Shown: in pieces, positions 28,695 through 38,072 of the stretch | Layout of the letters: every line of letters begins with the position of its first letter | How positions within the stretch are numbered: position 1 is the first letter of the stretch | Origin: Pantoea sp. GD03673 | GTDB lineage: Bacteria > Pseudomonadota > Gammaproteobacteria > Enterobacterales > Enterobacteriaceae | Direction: 5' to 3' | NCBI RefSeq assembly: GCF_029844725.1 | Contig: NZ_JAOCKJ010000010.1 | Coordinates: 60,840-124,839 of the forward strand | DNA length: 64,000 nucleotides | Translations under genes and position numbers: made by a program | Notes under the pieces: generated by a model | Database searches by the model: none | What the model was told of the DNA's origin: nothing | The model's input: only the letters and a program-made list of their open reading frames with translations

Positions 28695-30146
28695 ATGTTA
28701 ACGATCAACCATAACGAAACCGCCGCGATTGCGAACACATTGCGGTACGGCACTGACTCTGTTCTGGGACGAACGGTTGAACGACTATCATCAGGGATGC
28801 GGATTAACAGTGCTAAAGATGACGCAGCGGGTCAGGCGATTGCCAACCGTATGACGGCCAATATCAATGCCGACGCGGTGGTGGCACGCGGCCTTAATGA
28901 CGCCATCAGCTATTCCCAGACGGCCAGTGGCGGCCTGGGCAGTATCGTCAATCTGCTGGTTCAGGCGCGTGCGCTGTCGGTCCAGGCCGCTAACGGCACG
29001 CTGTCAGACGCGGATCGCCAGAGCGTCGATGGCCAGTATCAGCAGATCCTGGCTGGCATCAATGATGTCGCAGACCACACCGAGATTTTTGGGCGTTATC
29101 CGCTGGCAACCGACAATCCCGATCTGCCGCCTGCCAGACTGGGTAACGTTGATCCCATCAACGTTAAGTTTCCGGTGCCGGGCACCAGTTACTCGTTTAC
29201 CTCGGGTGTGATCCCGCTGGCCTACATCCCGGCAGGCTCAACGTCAATCAGCATTACCATTGACTCACTGGGTCAGGATGACGATCTCCAGCTGTTTACC
29301 CGCGACGGTAAACACCTGGCCGGTACACCGCTGGACGGCAGTGCGCCTGATTACACCTGGGTCAGCAAGGGCATTACCGATGCGACGACGGCACAAACCC
29401 GCTTGCTGACCAGCAGTAACGGTTTTGCCACTGGCGCAACCTATGACGGCTCACAGCTGCTGGAAGGCGGGGCGAGCTGGGCGCTGGCAGGCAGTAACAG
29501 CGGCAGTTACAACGGGATGAACATCACCTACAGCGGTGACGGCGACCGTTATGAAGATGTCGCCAGCGGCGATTTCAACAACGGCACCAATACCGGCACC
29601 CGGCTGGAGCGCATTTCGCTGGACACCGTCAGCGAGGACCTGATTGTGGTGGTGGTGGGCAACGGCTCCTTCACCGGCAGTCTGACGTGGGGCAATCTGC
29701 CGCAGCCCAAAGGCGTGCCTGCAACGCCGCCGAATAAAAGTGAGCCGATGGAGGTGATCACCAGCGCCGATTACGGTCAGCCGATACAGTCGGATACCCT
29801 TCCGGCAACGCCATCGGACACCAAAACGCTGGGGTTAAACAACACCACGCTGCTGACCAGTGGCGGCATCTCAGCCACCATGAAAGCGCTCGATAAAGCG
29901 CTGGAGAAGATCAGCGGGTATCAGTCGCTCTACGGTGCAAAAATAAACCGTTACGAATCCAATCGTAATGTGTTGTCGCAGCAGGGCGTGGATACCGCCT
30001 CAGCACGCAGCCGGATTCAGGATGCAGACTATGCGGAAGAAGCGAGTCAGCTGGCACGCAGCCAGATCATCCAGCAGGGGCAGACAGCCGTCAGCAAGAT
30101 GGCAAATAAAACCCCTGAAATGATCATCCAGCTGCTCGGCAGCTAA
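28695..30146 (+). CDS. Orphan flagellin with a large beta-rich central insert
   Basis: 483 residues from the ATG at 28695, the first after the FliA promoter; upstream in-frame codons are not expected to be transcribed. The N-terminal flagellin D0/D1 helices (INHNETAAIANTLRYGTDSV, VERLSSGMRINSAKDDAAGQAIANRM) and the C-terminal ones (ISGYQSLYGAKINRYESNRN, ARSRIQDADYAEEASQLARSQIIQQGQTAVSKMANKTPEMIIQLLGS) are clear. Between about 140 and 355 lies an atypical segment with jelly-roll-like strands (SISITIDSLGQDDDLQLFTRDGKHLAGTPLDGS; DTVSEDLIVVVVGNGSFTGSLTWG), resembling convertase P/PPC domains. No other flagellar gene is nearby. Likely a minor or alternative filament subunit. Confidence 0.85.
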   Translation: MLTINHNETAAIANTLRYGTDSVLGRTVERLSSGMRINSAKDDAAGQAIANRMTANINADAVVARGLNDAISYSQTASGGLGSIVNLLVQARALSVQAANGTLSDADRQSVDGQYQQILAGINDVADHTEIFGRYPLATDNPDLPPARLGNVDPINVKFPVPGTSYSFTSGVIPLAYIPAGSTSISITIDSLGQDDDLQLFTRDGKHLAGTPLDGSAPDYTWVSKGITDATTAQTRLLTSSNGFATGATYDGSQLLEGGASWALAGSNSGSYNGMNITYSGDGDRYEDVASGDFNNGTNTGTRLERISLDTVSEDLIVVVVGNGSFTGSLTWGNLPQPKGVPATPPNKSEPMEVITSADYGQPIQSDTLPATPSDTKTLGLNNTTLLTSGGISATMKALDKALEKISGYQSLYGAKINRYESNRNVLSQQGVDTASARSRIQDADYAEEASQLARSQIIQQGQTAVSKMANKTPEMIIQLLGS

Positions 30147-30490
30147 CGCCCTAAACCGGCTGAGCGTTCTCGCTCAGCCGCATTCCTGCAGCGCTTATCA
30201 CGCATCGCCCTCCCCCGGAGTCTGGCTCGTCATGGCCCGACGTGCCGGGTTACGCTTTTGTGCCTTTTGATCTCAGTCACACAAACTCGTTTAAGATTCG
30301 TTTAAAGATGATCGTGATCACCCTTCTTTGTTAAAGAAATGCTAAATCCTGCCAACACTTTATTATCATCCTGCAGTACAGGGTTAATTAAAACAACAGG
30401 TTAATTGTTACCACGCTAACTAATTACCTGAATTTTCCTGGCTTCATGTTACTTTTTCATTACTTTTACGCCATTGTGAGGGCTGCTAAT
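30147..30490. other. Intergenic region upstream of the citrate transporter
   Basis: Holds the flagellin terminator and then an AT-rich stretch (about 30280-30440) likely to carry the transporter promoter. I see no clear operator. Confidence 0.4.
30157..30180 (+). terminator. Terminator hairpin after the flagellin gene
   Basis: CGGCTGAGCG-TTCT-CGCTCAGCCG: a perfect 10-bp stem with tetraloop 11 nt after the stop, followed by CATTCCT, only weakly U-rich. Confidence 0.7.
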
Positions 30491-31804
30491 TTGCTGACGA
30501 TTCTGGGTTTTTCCATGGTTGTTTGCTTCATGTATCTGATCATGACCAAACGCATGTCAGCCTTAATTGCGCTGATCCTGATACCAACCATATTTGCGCT
30601 GATTGGCGGGTTTTACGCGGGACTGGGGGCCATGATGCTGGATGGCGTCAAAAAGCTGGCCCCAACCGGCGTGATGCTGACCTTCTCCATTCTCTATTTT
30701 GGTCTGATGATCGATGCCGGATTGTTTGACCCGCTGGTCCGCTTTATTCTCCGGCTGGTGCGCGGCGATCCCCTGAAAGTGCTGGTCGGTACTGCGGTGC
30801 TGACGCTACTGGTTTCACTGGATGGCGACAGCTCGACCACCTATATGATCGCTATCGCCGCCTTCCTGCCACTCTATCACCGGCTGGGCATGAACGTGCT
30901 GATGATGACCTGTCTGGTCAACCTCGCCAGCGGCATCATGAACCTCTCCCCCTGGGGTGGCCCGACGGCGCGTGCCGCTGCGGCACTGCGCATTGACGCC
31001 CTCGACATCTTTATTCCGATGCTGCCAGCAATGCTGCTCGCCTGCGTCAGCCTGGTGGCGATGGCGGTGCTGTTTGGCCTGCGTGAGCGTAAGCGGTTAG
31101 GTGTGATGACCATGAAAGATCACCATCTCGACAACATCGAGCTGGGTCTGGGCGATGCCGAAGAGTGCGCCGCCAACCGCCGTCCTAAGATGTTCTGGCC
31201 TAACTTCATCCTGACCACTGTTCTGCTGGTGCTGCTGGTGGTGGGGTTAATGCCCATTCAGATCCTGTTTATGCTGGCGTTTGCCATTGCGGTGATGCTC
31301 AACTATCCCACGCTGGAGGAGCAAAAAGCACGCATCAGCTCTCACGCCGGTAACGTGCTGGCGGTGACCGCGCTGATTTTTGCCGCCGGTATCTTCACCG
31401 GGATTCTCTCCGGCACCGGCATGGTGGATGCGATGGCGAAGAGCCTGCTGGCGGTTATCCCGCCCAGCTTCGGGCCTTATCTGGCGGTGTTTACCGCGCT
31501 GGTCAGCCTGCCGTTCACCTTCTTTATGTCGAACGATGCCTTTTACTTCGGCATTCTGCCGGTTATCGCGCAGACGGCGGCCAGCTACGGCATTACCGCA
31601 GAAGAGATTGCCCGTGCGTCCATTGTCGGCCAGCCGTTCCACCTGCTGAGCCCGCTGGTGCCGTCAGTCTACCTGCTGGTGGGTCTGGCGAAAGTTGATA
31701 TCGGTGACCATCAGCGCTTTGCCATCAAGTGGGGTATCCTGGTCAGTCTGGTGCTGATGGCAGGCGGTCTGCTGACCGGTGCTTTCCCGCTGTTCCACAG
31801 TTAA
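30491..31804 (+). CDS. CitMHS-family divalent metal-citrate symporter
   Basis: 437 residues from a TTG start at 30491 (translated MLTILGFSMVVCFMYLIMTKRMSALIALILIP), which has GAGGG 8 nt upstream and aligns with the family N-terminus; the ATG at 30446 has no ribosome binding site. About 11-12 transmembrane helices. Family segments: SLDGDSSTTYMIAIAAFLPLY, LMMTCLVNLASGIMNLSPWGGPTARAA and MSNDAFYFGILPVIAQTAASYG. Such proteins import citrate complexed with Mg or Ca together with protons. No two-component citrate sensor or lyase genes are adjacent. Confidence 0.85.
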   Translation: MLTILGFSMVVCFMYLIMTKRMSALIALILIPTIFALIGGFYAGLGAMMLDGVKKLAPTGVMLTFSILYFGLMIDAGLFDPLVRFILRLVRGDPLKVLVGTAVLTLLVSLDGDSSTTYMIAIAAFLPLYHRLGMNVLMMTCLVNLASGIMNLSPWGGPTARAAAALRIDALDIFIPMLPAMLLACVSLVAMAVLFGLRERKRLGVMTMKDHHLDNIELGLGDAEECAANRRPKMFWPNFILTTVLLVLLVVGLMPIQILFMLAFAIAVMLNYPTLEEQKARISSHAGNVLAVTALIFAAGIFTGILSGTGMVDAMAKSLLAVIPPSFGPYLAVFTALVSLPFTFFMSNDAFYFGILPVIAQTAASYGITAEEIARASIVGQPFHLLSPLVPSVYLLVGLAKVDIGDHQRFAIKWGILVSLVLMAGGLLTGAFPLFHS

Positions 31805-31818
31805 TCCTCTGCTTTATG

Positions 31819-31851
31819 GCGGATAACCGGCAATTTTGCCCGGTTATCCGC
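31819..31851 (+). terminator. Terminator-like hairpin after the citrate transporter
   Basis: GCGGATAACCGG, 9-nt loop, CCGGTTATCCGC: a perfect 12-bp stem starting 15 nt after the stop; followed by TTCACC with no real U-run. Confidence 0.6.
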
Positions 31852-31967
31852 TTCACCGCTCCGCCTACTGTTTCAACCCTCTCTACACTCTATAGCCAGG
31901 CTGAAGTGCTGCGCGCCGGACAGGCCGTAGTCGCTCAGCAATGTTGCCGATGACCTATGGAGGCCCG

Positions 31968-32807
31968 ATGAAAATTCACCACCTGAACTGTGGCTGTATG
32001 TGTCCGCTGGGCGGCGCGTTCTATGATGGATTCAGTAAAGGCCTGAAGGCACATCTGGTCTGTCACTGTCTGCTGATTGAGACTGACCGCGACGGGCTGG
32101 TGCTGGTGGATACCGGTTTTGGCCGCCAGGATATCCACGCGCCCGGCAGTCGCCTCTCCGGCTTTTTCCGCGCATTAAACAACATCCAGCGGCGTGACGA
32201 TCTCACCGCGCTGTCACAGGTTAAGGCGCTGGGATTCCGCGCTGAAGATGTGCGGCATATTATTCTGACCCATCTCGATTTTGATCATGCAGGCGGACTG
32301 ACCGATTTTCCGCAGGCGCGCATCCATCTGTTGCAGCAGGAGGTCGACACCGCCCATCAGCGTCATAGCTGGCTGTCACGGGAGCGTTATCGTCCCGGAC
32401 AATGGGGCGGGATCAGCACCTGGGAGACCTATCAGCCTCAGGGGGAGACATGGTTTGGTTTTGAGGCGGTTAACCGCCTGCGGGCGTTACCGCCGGAGAT
32501 TCTGCTGGTGCCGCTGGCAGGCCACACGCCGGGTCATGCGGGTATCGCGATTCAGCAACCCGACGGCTGGCTGTTGCACGGCGGGGATGCCTGGTTCTAC
32601 CGCGGCGAAATGCGACAGCAGACGCGCCACTGCACGCCGGGACTGCGCTTTTACCAGTGGATGATGGGCATGGATAACGTGGCCAGACGACACAATCAGC
32701 AGCGTCTGCGTGAGCTCTCCTGCCAGCACGGCAGCGAGATAACCTTTTTCTGCAGTCACGATGCTCGCGAGCTGGATGCGTTGCAGGTGAATACGCCACT
32801 GCGCTGA
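31968..32807 (+). CDS. MBL-fold metallo-hydrolase
   Basis: 279 residues from the ATG at 31968, preceded by GGAGG. The metallo-beta-lactamase motif is THLDFDHAGGLTD (HxDxDH), with a second metal His in PLAGHTPGHAGIA and an Asp in LLHGGDAWFY; the opening VLVDTGFG is typical. N-acyl homoserine lactonases of the AiiA/AttM group share this pattern, but so do many other hydrolases, so quorum quenching is only one possibility. Alone between the citrate transporter and the toxin-antitoxin pair. Confidence 0.8.
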   Translation: MKIHHLNCGCMCPLGGAFYDGFSKGLKAHLVCHCLLIETDRDGLVLVDTGFGRQDIHAPGSRLSGFFRALNNIQRRDDLTALSQVKALGFRAEDVRHIILTHLDFDHAGGLTDFPQARIHLLQQEVDTAHQRHSWLSRERYRPGQWGGISTWETYQPQGETWFGFEAVNRLRALPPEILLVPLAGHTPGHAGIAIQQPDGWLLHGGDAWFYRGEMRQQTRHCTPGLRFYQWMMGMDNVARRHNQQRLRELSCQHGSEITFFCSHDARELDALQVNTPLR

Positions 32808-32938
32808 TGAAATGGCGTGGCAATCAGGAAATCCGCCTCAGGACGATGCCGTTCCGTTCTGCACCGGCGACGCCACGCCCCCGGAGCTTCCCGCGCCTCA
32901 TCACCCTCAGACGCCCTGCTTCATCACACAATCTTCCC

Positions 32939-32976
32939 AGGCAATACAAATCATTGTACAATGATTTGTATTGCCT
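32939..32976. promoter_or_regulatory. 38-bp perfect palindromic operator of yefM-yoeB
   Basis: Bases 32939-32976 are a perfect palindrome with no loop, centred on TTGTACAA (core TGTACA 32955-32960). The E. coli YefM operator also has a TGTACA core. It ends 14 bp before the yefM ATG, so the antitoxin complex would block the promoter. Confidence 0.85.
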
Positions 32977-32990
32977 GCTAAGGAGGTTTT

Positions 32991-33242
32991 ATGAGAACAA
33001 TCAGTTACAGCGAAGCCCGACAGAATCTGTCTGCTACGATGGTGCAGACGGTTGAAGATAAAGCGCCCGTGTTGATCACCCGTCAGAACGGTGAATCCTG
33101 CGTGCTGATGTCGCTGGAAGAATATAACTCACTGGAAGAGACGGCCTACCTGCTGCGGTCGCCGAAGAATGCGCGCAGGTTGATGGATTCTATTGAAAGC
33201 CTGCAAAGCGGCAACGGAACAGACAGGGATTTGATTGAGTGA
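32991..33242 (+). CDS. yefM: Antitoxin YefM
   Basis: 83 residues (E. coli YefM is 83), AAGGAGG upstream. N-terminal Phd/YefM DNA-binding fold ([55 protein letters not shown]), C-terminal toxin-wrapping helix ([17 protein letters not shown]). It neutralises YoeB and represses its own operon through the palindrome upstream. Its stop overlaps the toxin start. Confidence 0.95.
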   Translation: MRTISYSEARQNLSATMVQTVEDKAPVLITRQNGESCVLMSLEEYNSLEETAYLLRSPKNARRLMDSIESLQSGNGTDRDLIE

Positions 33243-33493
33243 AACTGACCTGGTCCGCTGAAGCCTGGGAAGATTATCTCTACTGGCAGGATACCGATAA
33301 AAAAACCGTTAAAAAGATCAACGAGCTGCTGAAAGATGCCAGCAGGACACCGTTTGAAGGCAAGGGAAAACCCGAACCGCTCAGGCATAATCTTGCCGGT
33401 TTCTGGTCACGCAGAATCTCGGCAGAACACCGGCTGGTGTATGCCGTCAGTCAGGATGCGCTTTTAATCGCCTCATGCCGTTATCATTACTGA
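33239..33493 (+). CDS. yoeB: Toxin YoeB, ribosome-dependent mRNA interferase
   Basis: 84 residues (E. coli YoeB is 84), GTG start overlapping the yefM stop in GTGA. RelE fold with [33 protein letters not shown]. Catalytic-type residues are present: E in [17 protein letters not shown] in [17 protein letters not shown] and Y in the terminal CRYHY. It cuts mRNA at the ribosomal A site. The pair probably stabilises the replicon. Confidence 0.95.
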   Translation: MKLTWSAEAWEDYLYWQDTDKKTVKKINELLKDASRTPFEGKGKPEPLRHNLAGFWSRRISAEHRLVYAVSQDALLIASCRYHY

Positions 33494-33561
33494 TGGGCTC
33501 AGGATCCTCGCCCTGGGCCCTTCCACTGCACCGGTTTACGCGGCGTAAGCTTCTGCCCCGA

Positions 33562-36099
33562 TTACTCTGGGTCGCCTGCCCTTTTTTTCAGCTGTGCGAG
33601 AAGCCAGGGGGCTGTCAGACTTTCTGCCGTTGTGCTGACCGCGTCCGGCGTACCGGATGAGACAATTTTTCCCCCCTTAAGCCCTGAACCGGGTCCCAGA
33701 TCAATCACCCAGTCCGCCTCTGCCACAATGCGCATCGTGTGTTCTGCCATCACGACGGTGTGACCGCGTGTCACCAGTTCATCCAGCACAATCAGCAGCT
33801 TGTCCATATCGGCGGGGTGGAGTCCTGTTGACGGTTCATCAAGCAGATAAAGCGTGGAGGTCCGCTGAACGCGTTGCAGTTCCCAGGCGAGCTTGATGCG
33901 CTGACACTCACCGCCGGAGAGTTCCGTGGCGGGCTGACCGAGCGTCAGGTATCCCAGCCCCAGCGCGCGCAATGCCGACAGCGAACGCTCTATCCCGTCA
34001 TACCCCCTGAACACCTCAGTGGCGTCGTCGACGGTGAGATCCAGCACATCCGCTATCGTCAGTTGGTTCCACTTCACCGCCAGCGTTTCCGGGTTATAGC
34101 GGCTTCCCGCGCAGACTGAGCAGGTTGCGGTGGCGCTGGGCATAAAGAGCAGCTCAATCGAAATCTGTCCCTGTCCCTCACAGGCAGGACAGCGCCCGGC
34201 TGGCAGGTTGAAGGAAAACCGGCTGGCACTGAAGCCTTTCGCTTTCGCCGCAGGGGTCTCGGCAAACAGCCTGCGGACGATGTCGAAAAATCCGGTGTAG
34301 GTGGCCAGATTGGAGCGTGGCGTCCGCCCGATAGGACGCTGATCGATTCTGACCAGTCGGCCTATGGCGTCATTTCCGCTGACAACCTGACCTTTGACGT
34401 CCGGCACCGGATCCTCTTCCTCACCCTCATCACTGTCAGGTGTGCTGTCAAAACGGCCGAGCAATTCCGGCAGCACGCGATTCAGCAGCGTCGATTTGCC
34501 GGAGCCGGACACGCCGGTAATGGCTGTCATTCTCGCCAGCGGAATGGCGAAATCTGCGCCGGTAATATTGTTGCAATGAACCTGCTCAAGCCTGAGCCAG
34601 TTCTCAGCGGTCTGACGCTGGCGCAGGCCGGTGTAGCGCTGCGAGAAGAGATAGCCTGAGGTTGGTGACGCGCTGACGTCTTTCAGGCCTGCCGGTTCGC
34701 CGTTATAAACAATTTCACCGCCATGCGTTCCCGGACCGGGGCCGACCTCAACCAGCCAGTCCGCCTCGGCAATGAGATCAATGTTATGTTCAACAACCAC
34801 CAGCGAGTTACCTGCACGCACCAGGGATTTCAGCGACGCGAGCAGCGATTTAACATCATCGGGATGCAGTCCGGCTGAAGGCTCGTCCAGCACATACAGC
34901 ACGCCAAACAGCCGGGAAATCAGCTGAGTGGCAAGACGCACGCGCTGCAGCTCGCCGGATGAAAGCAGCGTAGTGCGGCGTCCCGGTGCCAGGTGTCCCA
35001 GACCCAGCGTCTCCAGCTGCTCCAGGCGCATGCAGATGTCCGATGCCATCCTGATAACCGCCTCACGCAGCGCCGCCTCGGCAGGCAGATCGGGCGATGC
35101 GCCGCCCGCATAAGGCCTGAGCCGTTCAGCAAGCTCTGACACCGACAGCGCGCTCAGGCTGGCAATGTCTTCACCGGCAAAGGTCACGGACAGCGCATCC
35201 CGGTTTAATCTTTTACCGTGGCACGCAGAGCAGGGCGTGACCGTCACAAAGCGTGCCAGCCGCTTCTTCGTCGTCTCGCTGCCACCGGAATAACTCTGCA
35301 ACACGATGCGGGCTGCACTGGTGTAGGTGCCGGTATAGGCAGGCGCTTCGCCAGCCGCTAACGCCTTTTCACGCTGCTCCGCGTTCAGCCCCATAAAAAT
35401 CGGCACCGAGGGCTGCTCGTCAGTCAGCAGTATCCACTGCTGATCGCGGGCTGAAAGCGAATGCCAGGGCGCATCGACATCGTAGCCGAGCGTCTCAAGA
35501 ATGCTTCGCAGGTTTTTGTTATGCCAGCCTCTGGGCCATGAGGCGATAGCACCCTGACGGATGCTCAGCGAGTCATCCGGTACCATCGCCTCGGTTCTGA
35601 CGGTATGCACGCGTCCCAGCCCCTGGCAATGCGGACAGGCACCTTTGGGATTGTTGGGCGAGAAATAATCGGCGGTCATAAAGGGCACACCGTCGGGCCT
35701 TGTGCCCGCACGGGAAAACAGCAGCCGCAGCGTGACGGAAATTCGGGTGAGGCTGCCCACCGTTGAGCGCTCCTGCGCGCCAGCCCGGCTCTGCTGAAGC
35801 GCCACCGCAGGCGGGAGTCCGTCGATGTTGTCCACATCCGGCGCAGCCGCCTGATCGATCAGGCGACGGGCATGCGGTGAAACCGACTCGATAAACCGGC
35901 GCTGCGCTTCTGCATAGAGGGTATCAAAGGCCAGTGAGGATTTCCCGGAGCCTGACACCCCGGTAAACACCACCATGGCATTGCGGGGAAACCGCAGCGA
36001 AATGTCCCTGAGATTATGGGTTCTTGCACCCTGTACCGAGACATAAGGATCAATGTGCTCATCAGCGCGGTAAGTTTCGGCGTTGTGTTGTTCTGTCAT
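33562..36099 (-). CDS. UvrA-like ABC ATPase (class without repair partner, drug-resistance type)
   Basis: 845 residues, shorter than UvrA (about 940). Two ABC modules: Walker [24 protein letters not shown] near the start and [20 protein letters not shown] in the middle; signatures [13 protein letters not shown] and [13 protein letters not shown]; Walker [14 protein letters not shown] and [13 protein letters not shown]. Cys pairs [11 protein letters not shown] and [13 protein letters not shown] with CSVCAG mark zinc modules. The UvrB-binding domain appears reduced, as in UvrA2/DrrC-like proteins linked to DNA-drug tolerance. It stands alone, minus strand, convergent to yoeB. Confidence 0.88.
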   Translation of the reverse strand: MTEQHNAETYRADEHIDPYVSVQGARTHNLRDISLRFPRNAMVVFTGVSGSGKSSLAFDTLYAEAQRRFIESVSPHARRLIDQAAAPDVDNIDGLPPAVALQQSRAGAQERSTVGSLTRISVTLRLLFSRAGTRPDGVPFMTADYFSPNNPKGACPHCQGLGRVHTVRTEAMVPDDSLSIRQGAIASWPRGWHNKNLRSILETLGYDVDAPWHSLSARDQQWILLTDEQPSVPIFMGLNAEQREKALAAGEAPAYTGTYTSAARIVLQSYSGGSETTKKRLARFVTVTPCSACHGKRLNRDALSVTFAGEDIASLSALSVSELAERLRPYAGGASPDLPAEAALREAVIRMASDICMRLEQLETLGLGHLAPGRRTTLLSSGELQRVRLATQLISRLFGVLYVLDEPSAGLHPDDVKSLLASLKSLVRAGNSLVVVEHNIDLIAEADWLVEVGPGPGTHGGEIVYNGEPAGLKDVSASPTSGYLFSQRYTGLRQRQTAENWLRLEQVHCNNITGADFAIPLARMTAITGVSGSGKSTLLNRVLPELLGRFDSTPDSDEGEEEDPVPDVKGQVVSGNDAIGRLVRIDQRPIGRTPRSNLATYTGFFDIVRRLFAETPAAKAKGFSASRFSFNLPAGRCPACEGQGQISIELLFMPSATATCSVCAGSRYNPETLAVKWNQLTIADVLDLTVDDATEVFRGYDGIERSLSALRALGLGYLTLGQPATELSGGECQRIKLAWELQRVQRTSTLYLLDEPSTGLHPADMDKLLIVLDELVTRGHTVVMAEHTMRIVAEADWVIDLGPGSGLKGGKIVSSGTPDAVSTTAESLTAPWLLAQLKKRAGDPE

Positions 36100-36416
36100 G
36101 ATGTCCCTGTTTAATAAAGTACGGCAGATTAACGATCGCCTGCCGCTAATGACGGAAAAATTGCAGAGGCTGACCCGGCGTCCGGGCTATCCGGCCCGTT
36201 CCGGGACAGAAACATCAGCAAGGGTAGTCAGGGATCGCGGTGTTCACAACGCAGGGATAGGATTCAGGACTCGCCAGCGGCTGCAGGTGGTGCGTGCGGA
36301 ACAGTAAACATTTAAGGTGATGCCGCGTCGGAGATATCCTTCACGAGGTAGCCTGAACGCAAAAACCCGTCAGAGACGGGTTTCAGGTCTGAAAGTGAAC
36401 AATCACCGTTAAAGCA
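36100..36416. other. Intergenic region between the UvrA-like and DUF2382 genes
   Basis: No supported gene. It holds the DUF2382 terminator near 36360 and the presumed promoter of the UvrA-like gene near its left edge. Confidence 0.4.
36358..36382 (-). terminator. Rho-independent terminator of the DUF2382 gene
   Basis: On the minus strand AAACCCGTC-TCT-GACGGGTTT with the U-run continuing (GGGTTTTGC): a 9-bp stem with 3-nt loop 35 nt after the stop. Confidence 0.85.
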
Positions 36417-37802
36417 TTACGGCTTTTTAAACTTGTCTTCGACCTTCTCTTTTGCTTCGGCGATTTTATCCCCGGCTTTTTCCGCGAATCCCTCTTTGTG
36501 CGCGGGCGCACTGCCTGGCGTCACCGGATGGGTATCGTCGCGGGTACGGGCATGGTCAATGTCCACTTCCTGACGACGTACCGAATCATTGATGGTTTCG
36601 ACCCGATCGCTGGCCTCTTTACGCAACACGACCTCTTCAATGATCTGCGCGGTTTTATTGACGACCGGCTGCTCATGCGTCTCTTCCACTTCAACCGTTT
36701 TCTCAGACCAGTCAACCGAATCCGGTGACCCCGTTTGATTCACCGGACGGCGGAAGATTTCGGCATGCTGCTCATGCAGGGAGACATTTTCTGACACCCG
36801 ATCGGTGACAGTGTAGCGACGGACGCGTGTTGAACCTTCGCTGACCAGCCGTTTGCCCACGTCCAGGCGCTCTTCGGCCAGACGCAGCACATCCTCGTCA
36901 CTCTCATCACCGGTCAGGGCAGTACGGGCAGCGCCGCGCTGAGCAGGATCGGTCAGCAGCGGATCGACGGCCCCTTTATCCTGAAGCGTTCCCCTGACGG
37001 GCGCAGACAGGCCATGATCGGTAGCATTGTCGTCAGGCCGTGCGGCACTGCGATCCGTCAGCTCTTCATGCGCATCCAGAATGCCCAGTGCGCGCGGGAG
37101 CTCATCCTCATCGGCCCGCAGCGACAGCACCACACCACCGGTGCGCATCGCGTCTTCATAAACTTCGGCCTGATCCTCTTCCAGCGTATTGCCAAACAGG
37201 CGCTGCCAGAAGCCAGGGTGACGGGCTTCATGTCCTTCGGTGCGCAACCGGTCACCCGAGATGATATCAATGTCATCATCCAGGAACCCGGCCTTGATCA
37301 GGTTACGCTTTGCACCTTCTGCCAGAGGGAGATTGCTGAACATTGTTACGATCGTTTCACGCGCCATGTTGTGTTCCTCGGTGATGGATTCGGACGGCTC
37401 CGAACAGGGTATGCGGGTCAGATGGGCGTGCTGTCGGCGCAGGGAAACCGTCTGTTCGGTCTCCTCCTCGCTGACAACCCGGCGAATGTGCCACTCCTCT
37501 TTCAGCACCAGATGACGGACGATCTCGATCTCTTCTTCGACAATCGGAATGATCAGGACGCCATTTTCTTCACGGATCGCAGGCATCTCAGCCAGCCGCT
37601 CCGATTTAGGAATGCGTTTAATGTCCGCCGTCTGCTGCCGACGCATCAGCGCAATCTTCTGCTGATGTTCAGTGACCTGGCGGGTGACCCTGACATGCCC
37701 GTCGATGACGCGCTGTTTCAGGACCTCAACGGTTTCCTCCGCCAGACTTAACACCTGTTCGCTACCCTCTGCCCCTGGTTTTTCAGGAGGTTGATTGTTC
37801 AT
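36417..37802 (-). CDS. Fused two-part DUF2382 (YsnF/AvaK) stress protein
   Basis: 461 residues from the ATG at 37802. Part 1 (about 20-135) is a DUF2382 domain (EEIEIVRHLVLKEEWHIRRVVSEEETEQTVSLRRQH). Part 2 starts at residue 146, MARETIVTMFSNLPLAEGAKRNLIKAGF, a general-stress-type domain, followed by a second DUF2382 domain (about 295-425, ERLDVGKRLVSEGSTRVRRY and VEEVVLRKEASDRVETI-like) and a Lys-rich tail. An internal ATG at 37367 keeps GAGGA 7 nt upstream, so part 2 may also be made separately, as from a former second gene. DUF2382 proteins are linked to desiccation and oxidative stress; mechanism unknown. Confidence 0.85.
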   Translation of the reverse strand: MNNQPPEKPGAEGSEQVLSLAEETVEVLKQRVIDGHVRVTRQVTEHQQKIALMRRQQTADIKRIPKSERLAEMPAIREENGVLIIPIVEEEIEIVRHLVLKEEWHIRRVVSEEETEQTVSLRRQHAHLTRIPCSEPSESITEEHNMARETIVTMFSNLPLAEGAKRNLIKAGFLDDDIDIISGDRLRTEGHEARHPGFWQRLFGNTLEEDQAEVYEDAMRTGGVVLSLRADEDELPRALGILDAHEELTDRSAARPDDNATDHGLSAPVRGTLQDKGAVDPLLTDPAQRGAARTALTGDESDEDVLRLAEERLDVGKRLVSEGSTRVRRYTVTDRVSENVSLHEQHAEIFRRPVNQTGSPDSVDWSEKTVEVEETHEQPVVNKTAQIIEEVVLRKEASDRVETINDSVRRQEVDIDHARTRDDTHPVTPGSAPAHKEGFAEKAGDKIAEAKEKVEDKFKKP

Positions 37803-38072
37803 GGTTAACCTGCCTGTCATACAGAGCGATCATTTGTACTGCCCCAGACCCTGAGCATAAGTCACTGCTTTACGGGTAGTTAAAGCCTGGCACAAACAGG
37901 GGTAAAGAAAAGAAAAAAGCAGAAATATGCCGCGATATGAAGATAACATGGCGCTAAAATCAGATAACCGATGCGGCAGATAAAAAGAGGCAGACAGGAT
38001 AAATCACAGTGAAATCTCTTTTCGGGTGCGTAAAACGGCAGTGATCAGGCATTAACCAGGCCTGGCCTCAGG

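Noticed and set aside
37014..37751. 245-codon frame antisense to the DUF2382 gene
   Set aside because: Entirely opposite a well-supported gene; no family features.
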